Part shown: positions 27,359 through 36,099 of the stretch, one piece after another
Position numbering within the stretch: position 1 is the stretch's first letter
Layout: every line of letters begins with the position of its first letter
Assembly (NCBI GenBank): GCA_947176235.1
Contig: CAMWPM010000004.1
Location: 26,291 to 90,290, forward strand
DNA: 64,000 nucleotides
Reading direction: 5' to 3'
From: an uncultured Bacteroidales bacterium
GTDB lineage: Bacteria > Bacteroidota > Bacteroidia > Bacteroidales > Muribaculaceae
Made by a program: the position numbers and the translations under genes
Notes under the pieces: model-generated
Told to the model about the DNA's origin: nothing
Database searches by the model: none
The model's input: the letters and a program-made list of their open reading frames with translations, nothing else

Positions 27359-27390
27359 CAAATATAGCTATTTACTTTGTCTTAAGCAAA
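27359..27390 (-). promoter_or_regulatory. Promoter of secDF
   Basis: On the minus strand TTTG (27390-27387) and TATATTTG (27366-27359) are 20 bases apart and match the Bacteroides consensus. The leader is about 55 bases. Confidence 0.8.
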
Positions 27391-27460
27391 CAAAAACTTT
27401 TAAAAGGGGTAAAAAACGGCGTGGGGGAGGGGGATGGCGAGGGAAAGAGGTGGCGGGAGA

Positions 27461-28759
27461 TCAGCGGGATGAGCGTCGGGCCTGGGACGCGAGGATGCGG
27501 TGACCGAGACGGCAGTAGAGGCATTTACGTGTCTCGCAGTAGGAGCGCCGGAGGCGTAGGAGTGCCTGTGAAGTGAATGCGTCGGGACAGGGGATGCCTG
27601 CGCGGGAGAAAAGAGCTACGATGGAGTTGCGCTCGGGGGCGAGCGCCTGAAGGATAGAGAAGGCGCGAGCCACGTGTGTGTCGGATCCCGTGGACTGACC
27701 GTAGGCGTGGAGGAGGGGAACTACGACATTGATGACGAGGAGATGGATGGAGGCGCGGGAGAGTGATGCGGGGGCGGAAACGGGAGCGCCGCTGAACGTG
27801 TAGTGTTCGTGCCAGAAGCCGGAAAGTCCGGCAGAGAACAGAGCGGCGGCTTCGTCGGGGGTGGTGACGGCGAGCAGGCGTGACATAAGGCGGAATCCTC
27901 CGTGGAGCATTGCGGCGAGCAGGGCGATGCGTCGGTGAGGAAAGTTCTGGGGGCGCATCCTCGACATTTTCCATCCGAGCGACTGCGGTTGCTGCAATCC
28001 GAACTTCGCGGCGTAGAACCGATAGTCGGTGACGAGTCGGGAGAGGTAGGGATGGGAGAGATCGGTGAGGGAGTCGAGCAACCCAGCCTGTCCGAAGAGG
28101 ATGGCTTCAAGAGCGGGGAGAGAGTCGGAGTGCTTGCGGAGCGCGCGGAGGGGGAGGGAGAGGGCGAGGCGTTGGAAGGCATCGGCGTTGATACCGAATC
28201 CGAGGGCGCGTGCGAGGGTGACGTAGCACGTCTCCTCCCAGTCGCCGGTGAAGCGGGAGTGGAGCGAGAGGGCGCGGTCGGATTTCTCGTAGACGCGCTC
28301 GTAGGCGAGAGCGGAAATCCAGTCGTTGACGTAGATCGGGGGGATGGATGCGAGACGATCGGCACATGCAAGCTCGGATGCGGGATGATTGATCATGGCA
28401 GCGTAGCGGTCGGCGAAGTCGGGGGCACAAGGCATGATGAGCTGCGGGATGATCTCGGAAGAGCTGCCACGGCGGCGGACAGGCATGTCGTCGCGGTCCA
28501 CGACGTGGAGAATTACGGAATCGTAGGCGGGGTCGGAGTCGTGGTGATGGCGGAACCAGTCGCTTGCGCGGACGTGGATCTCGACGTTGCCTACCCATGT
28601 GCGACCGTCGATGCGGATCTTGGCGTTGAAGAAGTCGGGTCCGGCGTCGGTGTTGAGCAGCCCCGGGTCGATGACCTGAACGACCCTGCCATCGACAGTG
28701 CGCATGTCGGGGGCGAGCCAAAGGCGATGCTGCCAGACGTATTGCATAAGACGCTCCAT
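27461..28759 (-). CDS. DUF2851 family protein
   Basis: The 432-residue protein is a conserved Bacteroidota protein of unknown role. The N-terminal block MERLMQYVWQHRLWL, VIDPGLLNTDAGPDFFNAKIRIDG and GNVEIHVRASDW is typical of the family and resembles a nuclease-like fold core (D, E and H residues in PDFFNAKI and VEIH). The C-terminus has four cysteine/arginine-rich segments (CETRKCLYCRLGH) that could bind metal. I start at MERLMQ (28759). The frame is open to 28990, but a -7 box at 28814-28821 lies inside that extension. No function is assigned. Confidence 0.8.
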   Translation of the reverse strand: MERLMQYVWQHRLWLAPDMRTVDGRVVQVIDPGLLNTDAGPDFFNAKIRIDGRTWVGNVEIHVRASDWFRHHHDSDPAYDSVILHVVDRDDMPVRRRGSSSEIIPQLIMPCAPDFADRYAAMINHPASELACADRLASIPPIYVNDWISALAYERVYEKSDRALSLHSRFTGDWEETCYVTLARALGFGINADAFQRLALSLPLRALRKHSDSLPALEAILFGQAGLLDSLTDLSHPYLSRLVTDYRFYAAKFGLQQPQSLGWKMSRMRPQNFPHRRIALLAAMLHGGFRLMSRLLAVTTPDEAAALFSAGLSGFWHEHYTFSGAPVSAPASLSRASIHLLVINVVVPLLHAYGQSTGSDTHVARAFSILQALAPERNSIVALFSRAGIPCPDAFTSQALLRLRRSYCETRKCLYCRLGHRILASQARRSSR

Positions 28760-28813
28760 AGAAACAGGCGGGGCTTGGGGGTGAGACAAAACCGGTGAGA
28801 GAACTTCAACGCA

Positions 28814-28821
28814 AAGATAGT
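28814..28821 (-). promoter_or_regulatory. -7 promoter element of the DUF2851 gene
   Basis: On the minus strand TATCTTTG matches TAnnTTTG. It gives a leader of about 50 bases to the start codon at 28759. Confidence 0.55.
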
Positions 28822-28943
28822 GAAATAAACGGAAAAAGCGGAAATTAAAATACTTTAACAAGCGAGTACCTGATAACGGCTCGTAAAAATAGTAATTTAG
28901 CGGACAGAAAAACCGGCAGCAAAAACGAGATGATAAAATAGAA

Positions 28944-29849
28944 ATGGCAAAAGACCTATTTGAAAGATACCTCTGGATTCTTGAGATCATACAGCGATAC
29001 GGGCGAGTGACCCGTCAGGAGTTTGATGCGCGGTGGGTGCGTTCGAAGTTTGGTGACCGCGGACCGCTCCCTCGCCGTACGTTCTACAACTACCGCCAGG
29101 CGATCGCCGACCTCTTCAAGGTGGAGATCATGTATGACCCGACAACATTCGAATACTACATAGAGGATGAAAGCCGCCATCATGAAGCCGTGACCAACTG
29201 GCTCCTGAACGCTTCGGCGGTGAATGACGTGCTGAGCGACTCGCGGGAGATAGCGGGCCGAGTGTTCCTGGAGGATGTGCCATCGGCACGTGAATATCTG
29301 CATGTGGTGATGGATGCCGTGAAAGAGAATCATCCGGTGAAATTCGACTATGCGCCGTACACGCGTGTGAATCCGAAGCGCGGCGTGGTGGTGGAACCGT
29401 ACTTTCTGAAACTATTCAAGCAACGGTGGTATCTGACGGGACGTAATGTAGATGACAACGCAATCAAGACGTACGCGCTCGACCGTATGCTGGGCGTGAA
29501 GCTGCTGAGCGAAAAATTCGAGATGCCAGAGGACTTTGACGCCGAATCATTCGTTGCCGACTCCTTCGGCATCATCTTCAATCAGGGTGAGGTGAAGCGC
29601 GTGACGCTGAAGGTGGAAAGCCGCCAGGCAAAATATCTTCGCGCACTCCCGCTGCATCCGAGTCAGGAAGAATTCATGCACGATTCGTTCTCCCTCTTCC
29701 ATTACCGGCTGCGACTGACTCCCGACTTCGTGCAGGAGCTGCTGTCAAAGGGTCCACAGGTGACGGTGGTGGAGCCGCCGGAGCTGAAGGCAATGGTGGT
29801 GAGCCAGCTTAAGGAAGCCCTTGCCAACTACGAATCAGATAACAAATGA
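28944..29849 (+). CDS. WYL-domain transcriptional regulator
   Basis: The 301-residue protein has an N-terminal winged-helix-like region (about 1-75; MAKDLFERYLWILEIIQRYGRVTRQEFDARW) and a central WYL ligand-sensing domain. In that domain EPYFLKLFKQRWYLTGRN (around 153-170) and LDRMLGVKLL are diagnostic. A C-terminal WCX-like segment ends the protein. WYL regulators bind single-stranded nucleic acids or nucleotides and often respond to DNA damage or phage stress. It diverges from DUF2851 and lies 55 bases upstream of the foldase genes. Its targets are unknown. Confidence 0.85.
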   Translation: MAKDLFERYLWILEIIQRYGRVTRQEFDARWVRSKFGDRGPLPRRTFYNYRQAIADLFKVEIMYDPTTFEYYIEDESRHHEAVTNWLLNASAVNDVLSDSREIAGRVFLEDVPSAREYLHVVMDAVKENHPVKFDYAPYTRVNPKRGVVVEPYFLKLFKQRWYLTGRNVDDNAIKTYALDRMLGVKLLSEKFEMPEDFDAESFVADSFGIIFNQGEVKRVTLKVESRQAKYLRALPLHPSQEEFMHDSFSLFHYRLRLTPDFVQELLSKGPQVTVVEPPELKAMVVSQLKEALANYESDNK

Positions 29850-29904
29850 CGGATACGAGGGGCTGACACAATAAAGAAAGGCGCACGCGCGTTAATACTA
29901 CATC

Positions 29905-30936
29905 ATGATACAGACAATAAGACCAATCAGACACATACTCGCCGCGGCAGCAATGACGATAGCGGCGACGTGGGGCGCATCGGGCGAAACGCTGAGCCGG
30001 GAAGCTTTCTCCTCCATCGGACAGGAGACCGCTGTGAAAGCTCCAGCCGACAGCAGCGCCACAGTAATGACGATCGACGGCACCGACATCAGTCTTGCCG
30101 ATTACCTCTACCTTTACAACAAGAACCGCGACCAGCAGCTGACTCCCATGAGCCGCCGCGACTATCTGGATCTCTTCGTGCTCTACAAACTGAAAGTGGC
30201 AGAAGCGCGCGAGCAGGGTCTCGACACAACCGCCGCCTTCGTGAACGAGCTTAAGGGCTACCGCCGCCAGCTGTCATTGCAGTACATTCCCGAACGGCGT
30301 CTTCGCCAGATCGCCAAATCCGGAGGCGGCCGCATCACTTACTTAGCCATAGACAGGGAATGTGACAGCCTTGAAGCCGCGGAACCCGCTTATCGCCGCC
30401 TGCTTGAAGAATACCATGAAGGAATGCTTCTCTTCGAGATCAGCGACAGGATGGTGTGGCAGCGCGCGCGTGACGACCGTGACGGAATGACCGCCTTCTA
30501 CGAGTCCAACATCGATTCATACAAATGGGACGAACCCCGCATCAAGGGCTACGTGATCTGGACCGAAAATGACTCGACGGCACAGGCTGTGGCGGTGACG
30601 GTGAACACACTTGCCGACACCGATGACATGGAAGCCGTGAAAGAGATCAGGAAGCGGCACGGGCGCCGCGTGAAAATCGAGCACTACCTCGTGAAGCGTG
30701 GAGAGAATCCGTCAATCGACGCCCTCTATGCCGGCAAGCCGGCGTCAGGACCTGAAAAACGCTGGACCCATGGCGTGGCAATGCGCCTGAGACTCGTGGC
30801 ACAGCCTGAGGGAATAGCCGACGTGAGGGGGAAACTGACAAATGACTATCAGGAATATCTCGCCAAAAACTGGGAGACGGCGTTGCGCCGCCGCCACACG
30901 GTGATGGTGGACTACAACGTGCTCGATGAAGAATAA
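29905..30936 (+). CDS. SurA/PpiC-like periplasmic foldase, apparently without the PPIase core
   Basis: The 343-residue protein has a signal peptide (about 1-27). A SurA-N-like chaperone region follows (about 50-115: IDGTDISLADYLYLYNKNRD and DYLDLFVLYKLKVAEAREQGLDTTAAFVNELKGYRRQL). The family C-terminal segment YHEGMLLFEISDRMVWQRARDD is also present. Related Bacteroidales proteins usually carry a rotamase domain between these parts, but here only about 35 residues separate them. It may therefore be a pure chaperone for outer-membrane proteins. The next foldase gene overlaps its end by 11 bases, so the two are coupled. Confidence 0.7.
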   Translation: MIQTIRPIRHILAAAAMTIAATWGASGETLSREAFSSIGQETAVKAPADSSATVMTIDGTDISLADYLYLYNKNRDQQLTPMSRRDYLDLFVLYKLKVAEAREQGLDTTAAFVNELKGYRRQLSLQYIPERRLRQIAKSGGGRITYLAIDRECDSLEAAEPAYRRLLEEYHEGMLLFEISDRMVWQRARDDRDGMTAFYESNIDSYKWDEPRIKGYVIWTENDSTAQAVAVTVNTLADTDDMEAVKEIRKRHGRRVKIEHYLVKRGENPSIDALYAGKPASGPEKRWTHGVAMRLRLVAQPEGIADVRGKLTNDYQEYLAKNWETALRRRHTVMVDYNVLDEE

Positions 30937-31795
30937 AATTCTTATAAGCCTTGCGGCGCCAATAATGCTGCTGAGCGCCGGCTGCCACAAAGACCCGACG
31001 GGGATGAAGGTGGGTGACGGTACAGCCGTGGCGCGTGTAGCCGACGACTTCCTGACCGTGGACGAGGTGAAAGCCGCAATCCCTGCAGGCGTGACCGGAG
31101 AAGACTCGCTGACCATAGCGAGAGCCTACATGCGCAACTGGATAGAGGAGCATCTGATCGGTCGCATCGCCGTGAAAAATATCCCGGACATGGCTGAGAT
31201 AGACAGAATGGTGAATGACTACCGCAACCAGTTGATAATGTGGGAATACAGACGCCGGATGTACGAAGAGAACGAGGGCGACATGAATTTCAGCCGCGAG
31301 GCGGTGGATGCCTACTACGTGCGTCACCGCGACGAACTGAAACTGCAGCGTCCCGTGGTGAAGGGCATTTATCTCAAGGTGCCCGATGACAATCCCAATC
31401 TCGCCATGATCAAGCGGCTCTACCGATCGCGCAAGACTGACGACATCGACAAGCTTGAGAAACTGCTGCAGGGCGTGGTAGCCTACGATCATTTCCGCGA
31501 CCGCTGGGTGGACTGGGGACAGGTGGAGCAGCGTATTCCATTGGATGAGCTCGATGCCAACCCCGACGCATACCTCGCCAGCCATGATTTCATAGAAACG
31601 AGCACCGACGGATTCACATATCTGCTCGACATTTCCGACAAGGCGATGACCGGCACCACGATGCCCATAGACTATGCCCGCGGCTACATTCAGGACGCGC
31701 TTACCCGCGAGAACCGACTCAATTACGACCGCAGGCTTATACGCCAGCTCTACGAGGACGCCCTGAATGACGGCGATGTGGAAGTGGGAGAGTAA
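30926..31795 (+). CDS. Foldase-like lipoprotein, partner of the preceding gene
   Basis: The 289-residue protein has a lipoprotein signal (MLLSAGC, C20) and a SurA-like all-helical arrangement (VDEVKAAIPAGVTGEDSLTIARAYMRNWIEEHLI; FSREAVDAYYVRHRDELKLQRPVVKGIYLKV). Such lipoproteins are found beside SurA-type foldases in Bacteroidota and probably help outer-membrane protein assembly. The start codon lies inside the last codons of the previous gene (11-base overlap). No catalytic rotamase signature is visible. The role is inferred from the fold-like pattern and the neighbour. Confidence 0.65.
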   Translation: MKNKILISLAAPIMLLSAGCHKDPTGMKVGDGTAVARVADDFLTVDEVKAAIPAGVTGEDSLTIARAYMRNWIEEHLIGRIAVKNIPDMAEIDRMVNDYRNQLIMWEYRRRMYEENEGDMNFSREAVDAYYVRHRDELKLQRPVVKGIYLKVPDDNPNLAMIKRLYRSRKTDDIDKLEKLLQGVVAYDHFRDRWVDWGQVEQRIPLDELDANPDAYLASHDFIETSTDGFTYLLDISDKAMTGTTMPIDYARGYIQDALTRENRLNYDRRLIRQLYEDALNDGDVEVGE

Positions 31796-31823
31796 ATTAT
31801 TTTTCTCCCTTTTTTAAGGAAAG

Positions 31824-31855
31824 GTTGGGGAAAAGGAAATAAAGTTGTAACTTTG
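31824..31855 (+). promoter_or_regulatory. Promoter of the glutaminyl cyclase gene
   Basis: GTTG at 31824-31827 and TAACTTTG at 31848-31855 have a 20-base spacer. Only eight bases separate the -7 box from the ATG at 31864, so the leader is very short or absent. Confidence 0.65.
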
Positions 31856-31863
31856 GGGGGACA

Positions 31864-32889
31864 ATGAAATCAATCTGCATGAAAATGGCGCTTGCAGCTG
31901 TCGTGACGGCTGCGCTCACCGGTTGCGGAAACCGGGGAAACGCCGCTGCGTCGACTGTCGGTCCTGAATCGAGACAGCCTCAGGAAAATTCTGCCGGGAA
32001 GGTGACATTCGACGCCGACTCGGCATTCAAGTATGTGAAGGCACAGACCGATTTCGGACCCCGCGTGCCCGGCACTGAAGCCCATCGCCGCTGCGGCGCG
32101 ATGCTCGCCGCCGAGCTGAAACGCCTGGGCGCGGACACGGTGCTGACGCAGGAAGCCACAGTGACAGCTTTTGACGGCACCCGGCTGCCGATCGTCAACA
32201 TAATGGGGCGCTTCAATCCGGAAGCTCCGATGAGAGTGCTTCTGGCGGCACACTGGGATTCGCGTCCGTGGGCTGACAGCGAGGAGGACGAGACCGCACG
32301 CCTGAAACCGATAGACGGTGCAAATGACGGAGCCAGCGGCACGGGAGTGCTGATGGAAGTGGCGCGACAGCTTGCCTCGAATCCTCTACCCGCCGGACTC
32401 GGCGTGGACATCCTGATGGTGGATGCCGAAGATTACGGGACTCCGTCGGACAGCCCGCGACAGGATGAGGATTCATGGTGTCTGGGTACACAATATTTCA
32501 TCGAACACATGCCTTATAAGCCTACTCAGCTGCCGATCTACGGCATAGTGCTCGACATGGTGGGAGGGCGCGACGCGAAATTCCATCGTGAATATTTCTC
32601 GCAACGACTTGCCTACCCCGTGGTGAACCGGGTGTGGGCGGAGGCAATAGCCGCGGGGTATGGCGACCGCTTCATCAACAGCACCGGCGGGGCTATTACC
32701 GACGATCATATCTATCTGAATAAAGCGGGTATTCCCACCATCGACATCATAGAGAACGATAACGAGCTTACAGGATCTTTCAACCCGACCTGGCATACGC
32801 TCGACGACACAATAGAAAACATCGACCCGGCGACGCTCGGCGTGGTGGGGCAGACGGTGCTCAATACAATCTACAATACAAAGAAATGA
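31864..32889 (+). CDS. Glutaminyl-peptide cyclotransferase, M28-fold lipoprotein
   Basis: The 341-residue protein has a lipoprotein signal (TAALTGC, C21) and an M28-type zinc domain. The arrangement DFGPRVPGTEAHRRCG, AAHWDSRP, DGANDGASGTGVLMEVAR, VDAEDYG, SWCLGTQYF, LDMVGGRDAKF and TWHTLDDTIENID matches the animal-like bacterial glutaminyl cyclases known from Porphyromonas gingivalis. Candidate metal and catalytic residues are D155, E189-D190 and H311. The enzyme would convert N-terminal Gln of exported proteins to pyroglutamate after signal peptidase cleavage. An aminopeptidase role is the alternative. It overlaps sufE by four bases. Confidence 0.85.
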   Translation: MKSICMKMALAAVVTAALTGCGNRGNAAASTVGPESRQPQENSAGKVTFDADSAFKYVKAQTDFGPRVPGTEAHRRCGAMLAAELKRLGADTVLTQEATVTAFDGTRLPIVNIMGRFNPEAPMRVLLAAHWDSRPWADSEEDETARLKPIDGANDGASGTGVLMEVARQLASNPLPAGLGVDILMVDAEDYGTPSDSPRQDEDSWCLGTQYFIEHMPYKPTQLPIYGIVLDMVGGRDAKFHREYFSQRLAYPVVNRVWAEAIAAGYGDRFINSTGGAITDDHIYLNKAGIPTIDIIENDNELTGSFNPTWHTLDDTIENIDPATLGVVGQTVLNTIYNTKK

Positions 32890-33323
32890 CAATAAACGAG
32901 ACACAGGACGAGATAATCGAGGAATTCAGCGAGATCGATGACTGGATGGACCGCTACGCCTACATCATCGACCTCGGCAACGCGCTGGAGGGTGTGGACG
33001 AATCCGTAAAGACCCCCGACCACCTGATCGAAGGATGCCAGAGCCGTGTGTGGCTTGACGCAAAGCTGACCGACGACGGGAAGGTGGAGTACGCAGCCGA
33101 GAGCGACGCCATCATAGTGAAGGGCATCATATCGCTGCTGATAAAGGTGCTTTCGGGCCACACGCCTGATGAAATACTCGGCGCCGACCTCTATTTTATT
33201 CCGAAAATCGGGCTCTCAGAGCATCTGTCGCCGACGCGCAGCAACGGATTGCTGGCGATGGTGAAGCAGATGCGGCTTTACGCGCTCGCCTTCAAGGAGC
33301 TCCAGGAGAAGAACAAGGCATGA
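32886..33323 (+). CDS. sufE: SufE, sulfur acceptor for iron-sulfur cluster assembly
   Basis: The 145-residue protein is a typical SufE. The active cysteine C51 sits in IEGCQSRVWLDA, and LIKVLSGHTPDEIL and GLSEHLSPTRSNGL follow. It accepts persulfide from the cysteine desulfurase SufS and passes it to the SufBCD scaffold in the cytoplasm. Its ATG overlaps the TGA of the cyclase gene (ATGA), so it is translationally coupled to an unrelated exported enzyme. The other suf genes are not in the window. Confidence 0.93.
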   Translation: MTINETQDEIIEEFSEIDDWMDRYAYIIDLGNALEGVDESVKTPDHLIEGCQSRVWLDAKLTDDGKVEYAAESDAIIVKGIISLLIKVLSGHTPDEILGADLYFIPKIGLSEHLSPTRSNGLLAMVKQMRLYALAFKELQEKNKA

Positions 33324-33359
33324 AAAACTAATATTCACAAATAAAACCAATCATCAGTC

Positions 33360-35063
33360 ATGTTTAAAAATCAACCGGCAGGCCTCTACGTGCTATCGCT
33401 CGCCAACACAGGCGAACGCTTCGGCTACTACACCATGCTTGCCATCTTCCTGCTCTTCCTGCAGGCAAAGTTCGGACTGGACGCCACGGTGTCGGGTCAG
33501 ATCTATGCGGGCTTCCTTGCCCTGGTCTATTTCATGCCTCTCATCGGCGGCTGGGTAGCTGACAAATGGAGCTTCTCGAAGTGTGTGGTGACGGGTATCG
33601 CAGTGATGTTTGCCGGCTACGCCATCATGTCAATTCCGACCGACATCCGCTCCACATCGTCGCTTGTGATCCTTGTCGGCGCGCTCATTCTTATCGCCGC
33701 GGGTACGGGACTGTTCAAGGGCAATCTCCAGGTAATGGTAGGTGACCTCTATAATGAAGCGAAGTACAGCGGACAGCGTGACGCCGCCTTCTCTCTCTTC
33801 TATATGGCAATCAACATCGGCTCGATGTTTGCGCCGATGGCAGCTACGGCAATGTGCAACATGGCATTGAAAGCCAAGGGGCTGACCTACGTGTCATCAC
33901 TTCCGGCACTGTGCAACGCCTATCTTGACGGCGCCACCGACAAGGCGCAGGAAATCGCCACGATCGCTTCAGAAAACGGCATGGCAGCAGGCGCCGACAT
34001 GGCTGAATGGGCAAACAATTACATCACGACCCTTACGACGGGCTACTCCTACGCATTTGCGATCGCGTGTGGTTCGCTGATAGTGTCGTTCCTCATCTAC
34101 TTCCTCGGCCGCAAGACCTTCGCCCACATCATCAAGGACAAGAAGGCTCCGGCAGCTGCCGCCAAGGCAGGCAACGCCGCTCCGGTGAAGGAACTTTCGG
34201 CAGCGCAGACGAAGCAGCGAATCGTAGCGCTCCTGCTGGTGTTTGCGGTGGTGATCTTCTTCTGGATGGTGTTCCATCAGAACGGAGCCACGCTGACCGA
34301 ATTTGCGAAGAGCTGCACCAACCCCGAGGCATCGGGCTGGACCCGCATCGGCTTCAACGTGTGGGCACTGCTGAGCATAGCCGTGGGCGTGTATGCCGCC
34401 TTCAACCTGTTCCAGAGCAAGGGCACCGTGAGCCGTGTGGTCTCGGTGGTGCTTCTCGGTCTGGTGGCATGGGCTCTCTGCTATTTCTACAACAGCACTC
34501 CTGATCCGCTGCAGGGCATTCAGCCACAGCAGTACCAGCAGTTCAATCCCTTCTATGTAGTGGCACTGACGCCGTTCTCGCTCGCCATCTTCGGCTGGCT
34601 CGCCAAGAAAAAGAAGGAGCCTTCGGCACCGCGCAAGATCGGCTACGGCATGATCATGGCAGCCGTGGCTTACGGGGTGATGGCTATCGGCTCGCTTGCA
34701 ATCGTAGGCACACAGGCATCCGTGTCGCCCAACTGGCTTATCTCGACGTATCTGCTTCTGACGTTTGCGGAGCTTCTGCTGTCGCCTATGGGCATATCGT
34801 TCGTATCGAAGGTGGCTCCTCCGAAGTACAAAGGCTCGATGATGGGCGGATGGTTTGCCGCAACTGCCATCGGCAACTATCTCGTGTCGATCCCGATGCT
34901 GCTCTGGGGCAAGATCTCGGTGATGGCACTATGGTGCATTCTCATCGCTATCTGCCTTGTGTCGGCTCTGTTCATCTTCTCCATCATGAAGAAGCTTGAA
35001 GCCGCTACGTCCGATGATGCCGAGCCGGCATCGATCGAGAATGTGGAGGATGATGCAATCTGA
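33360..35063 (+). CDS. POT-family proton-dependent oligopeptide transporter
   Basis: The 567-residue inner-membrane symporter has the POT signatures. The TM1 motif is NTGERFGYY, the form of ExxERFxYY in which the first Glu is Asn, as I recall from related Bacteroidota members. GGWVADKW and GTGLFKGNLQVMVGDLY follow. A cytoplasmic lysine/alanine-rich linker at about 255-285 separates the two halves, and LLTFAELLLSPMGISFVSKVAPPKYKGSMMGGWF is conserved near the end. It should import di- and tripeptides with protons. It lies 36 bases after sufE and is followed by a terminator. Confidence 0.92.
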   Translation: MFKNQPAGLYVLSLANTGERFGYYTMLAIFLLFLQAKFGLDATVSGQIYAGFLALVYFMPLIGGWVADKWSFSKCVVTGIAVMFAGYAIMSIPTDIRSTSSLVILVGALILIAAGTGLFKGNLQVMVGDLYNEAKYSGQRDAAFSLFYMAINIGSMFAPMAATAMCNMALKAKGLTYVSSLPALCNAYLDGATDKAQEIATIASENGMAAGADMAEWANNYITTLTTGYSYAFAIACGSLIVSFLIYFLGRKTFAHIIKDKKAPAAAAKAGNAAPVKELSAAQTKQRIVALLLVFAVVIFFWMVFHQNGATLTEFAKSCTNPEASGWTRIGFNVWALLSIAVGVYAAFNLFQSKGTVSRVVSVVLLGLVAWALCYFYNSTPDPLQGIQPQQYQQFNPFYVVALTPFSLAIFGWLAKKKKEPSAPRKIGYGMIMAAVAYGVMAIGSLAIVGTQASVSPNWLISTYLLLTFAELLLSPMGISFVSKVAPPKYKGSMMGGWFAATAIGNYLVSIPMLLWGKISVMALWCILIAICLVSALFIFSIMKKLEAATSDDAEPASIENVEDDAI

Positions 35064-35142
35064 TAGCCCGTGACATCGAAATAACGACGAAAGCAATCAA
35101 ACGAAATCAGATATTTCAATTCCAATGTATATTTGCAATCGG

Positions 35143-35178
35143 AAGCCGTTGCCCGTGAGGGTGGCGGCTTTATTTTTT
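35143..35178 (+). terminator. Terminator of the peptide transporter gene
   Basis: AAGCCG (35143-35148) pairs with CGGCTT (35165-35170), with an inner GCCC/GGGT stem. TTTATTTTTTT follows. Confidence 0.8.
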
Positions 35179-35272
35179 TGTAAAAACGGCGCCTGACGAG
35201 GACCGTCGTGATATCCGAGCGGTGAAAATTATGACATTTTGAGGCAAAAAGAGATAAAAATCAGGGATTTTG

Positions 35273-35303
35273 ATTGACATTTAAATAAATTTGCTTAACT
35301 TTG
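35273..35303 (+). promoter_or_regulatory. Promoter of the aquaporin gene
   Basis: ATTG at 35273-35276 and TAACTTTG at 35296-35303 are 19 bases apart. A second, overlapping -7 match TAAATTTG lies at 35286-35293. Confidence 0.65.
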
Positions 35304-35342
35304 AGAACAAACATATTTTTAAATTTAACTAATCAATCAATT

Positions 35343-36032
35343 ATGAAAAAATTCATCGCTGAAGGCGTGGGCACAATGTTCCTCGTCCTGCTTGCTTGCG
35401 GTAGCGCCGTCCTGGCGGGTCCGCACATCGGAGTACTCGGAATCGGTCTTTGCTTTGGGCTCGTGCTCGTGTGTCTGTGCTATTGCATCGGCAACATTTC
35501 AGGCTGCCACGTTAACCCCGCAGTATCATTCGCAATGCTTATCGCCGGCAAGATGACCGGCAAGGATTTCATCGGTTACGTAGTGGCACAGCTTATCGGC
35601 GCTACGATCGGTGCAGGCTTCCTCTACTGGTTTGTGGACATGGCTCCGGAATATGTGTTCGGTGGCGTGACCGGCACGAACAATCTCGCAACAAACGTGC
35701 TTCAGCCCGGTGCAACCAGCGGCATGGCACTCTTCGCCGAGATTCTTCTCACGTTCTTCTTCGTGATGGTGATCCTGGGCGCCACCGATTCGAAGCTCGG
35801 CTTCGGCAAGTTTGCCGGTCTGGCTATCGGTCTGGCACTCGGACTGGTGAATATCGTAGGTATTCCCGTTGATAACTGTTCGGTGAACCCTGCACGTAGC
35901 TTCGGTCCGGCAGTATTCTCACCCGACGCATGGGGCGACATGTGGATCATGGTGGTTGGCCCGCTCGTTGGTGCCGCTATCGCCGTTCTCTGCTGGAAGG
36001 TCGTTTCGGGCAGTAAGGCAGGTGTGGAATAA
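35343..36032 (+). CDS. aqpZ: Aquaporin Z-like water channel
   Basis: The 230-residue, six-span protein is of the MIP family. Both pore-forming NPA boxes are present: GCHVNPAVSF near residue 60 and CSVNPARSFGPAV near 180. The arginine of the selectivity filter follows the second box. The start MKKFIAEGVGTMFLV at 35343 fits the family N-terminus. The frame is open from 35301, but that part overlaps the promoter. It probably mediates rapid water flux, and its length and filter favour a pure aquaporin over a glycerol channel. Confidence 0.93.
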   Translation: MKKFIAEGVGTMFLVLLACGSAVLAGPHIGVLGIGLCFGLVLVCLCYCIGNISGCHVNPAVSFAMLIAGKMTGKDFIGYVVAQLIGATIGAGFLYWFVDMAPEYVFGGVTGTNNLATNVLQPGATSGMALFAEILLTFFFVMVILGATDSKLGFGKFAGLAIGLALGLVNIVGIPVDNCSVNPARSFGPAVFSPDAWGDMWIMVVGPLVGAAIAVLCWKVVSGSKAGVE

Positions 36033-36099
36033 TCCCCACCCGAGTAAAATATCGAAAACTCACGAATTGACTGTGTCTTGGCTGAACAATATTTGTAAC

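Noticed and set aside
28760..28990. N-terminal extension of the DUF2851 protein
   Set aside because: The family begins with MERL, and a -7 box lies inside the extension.
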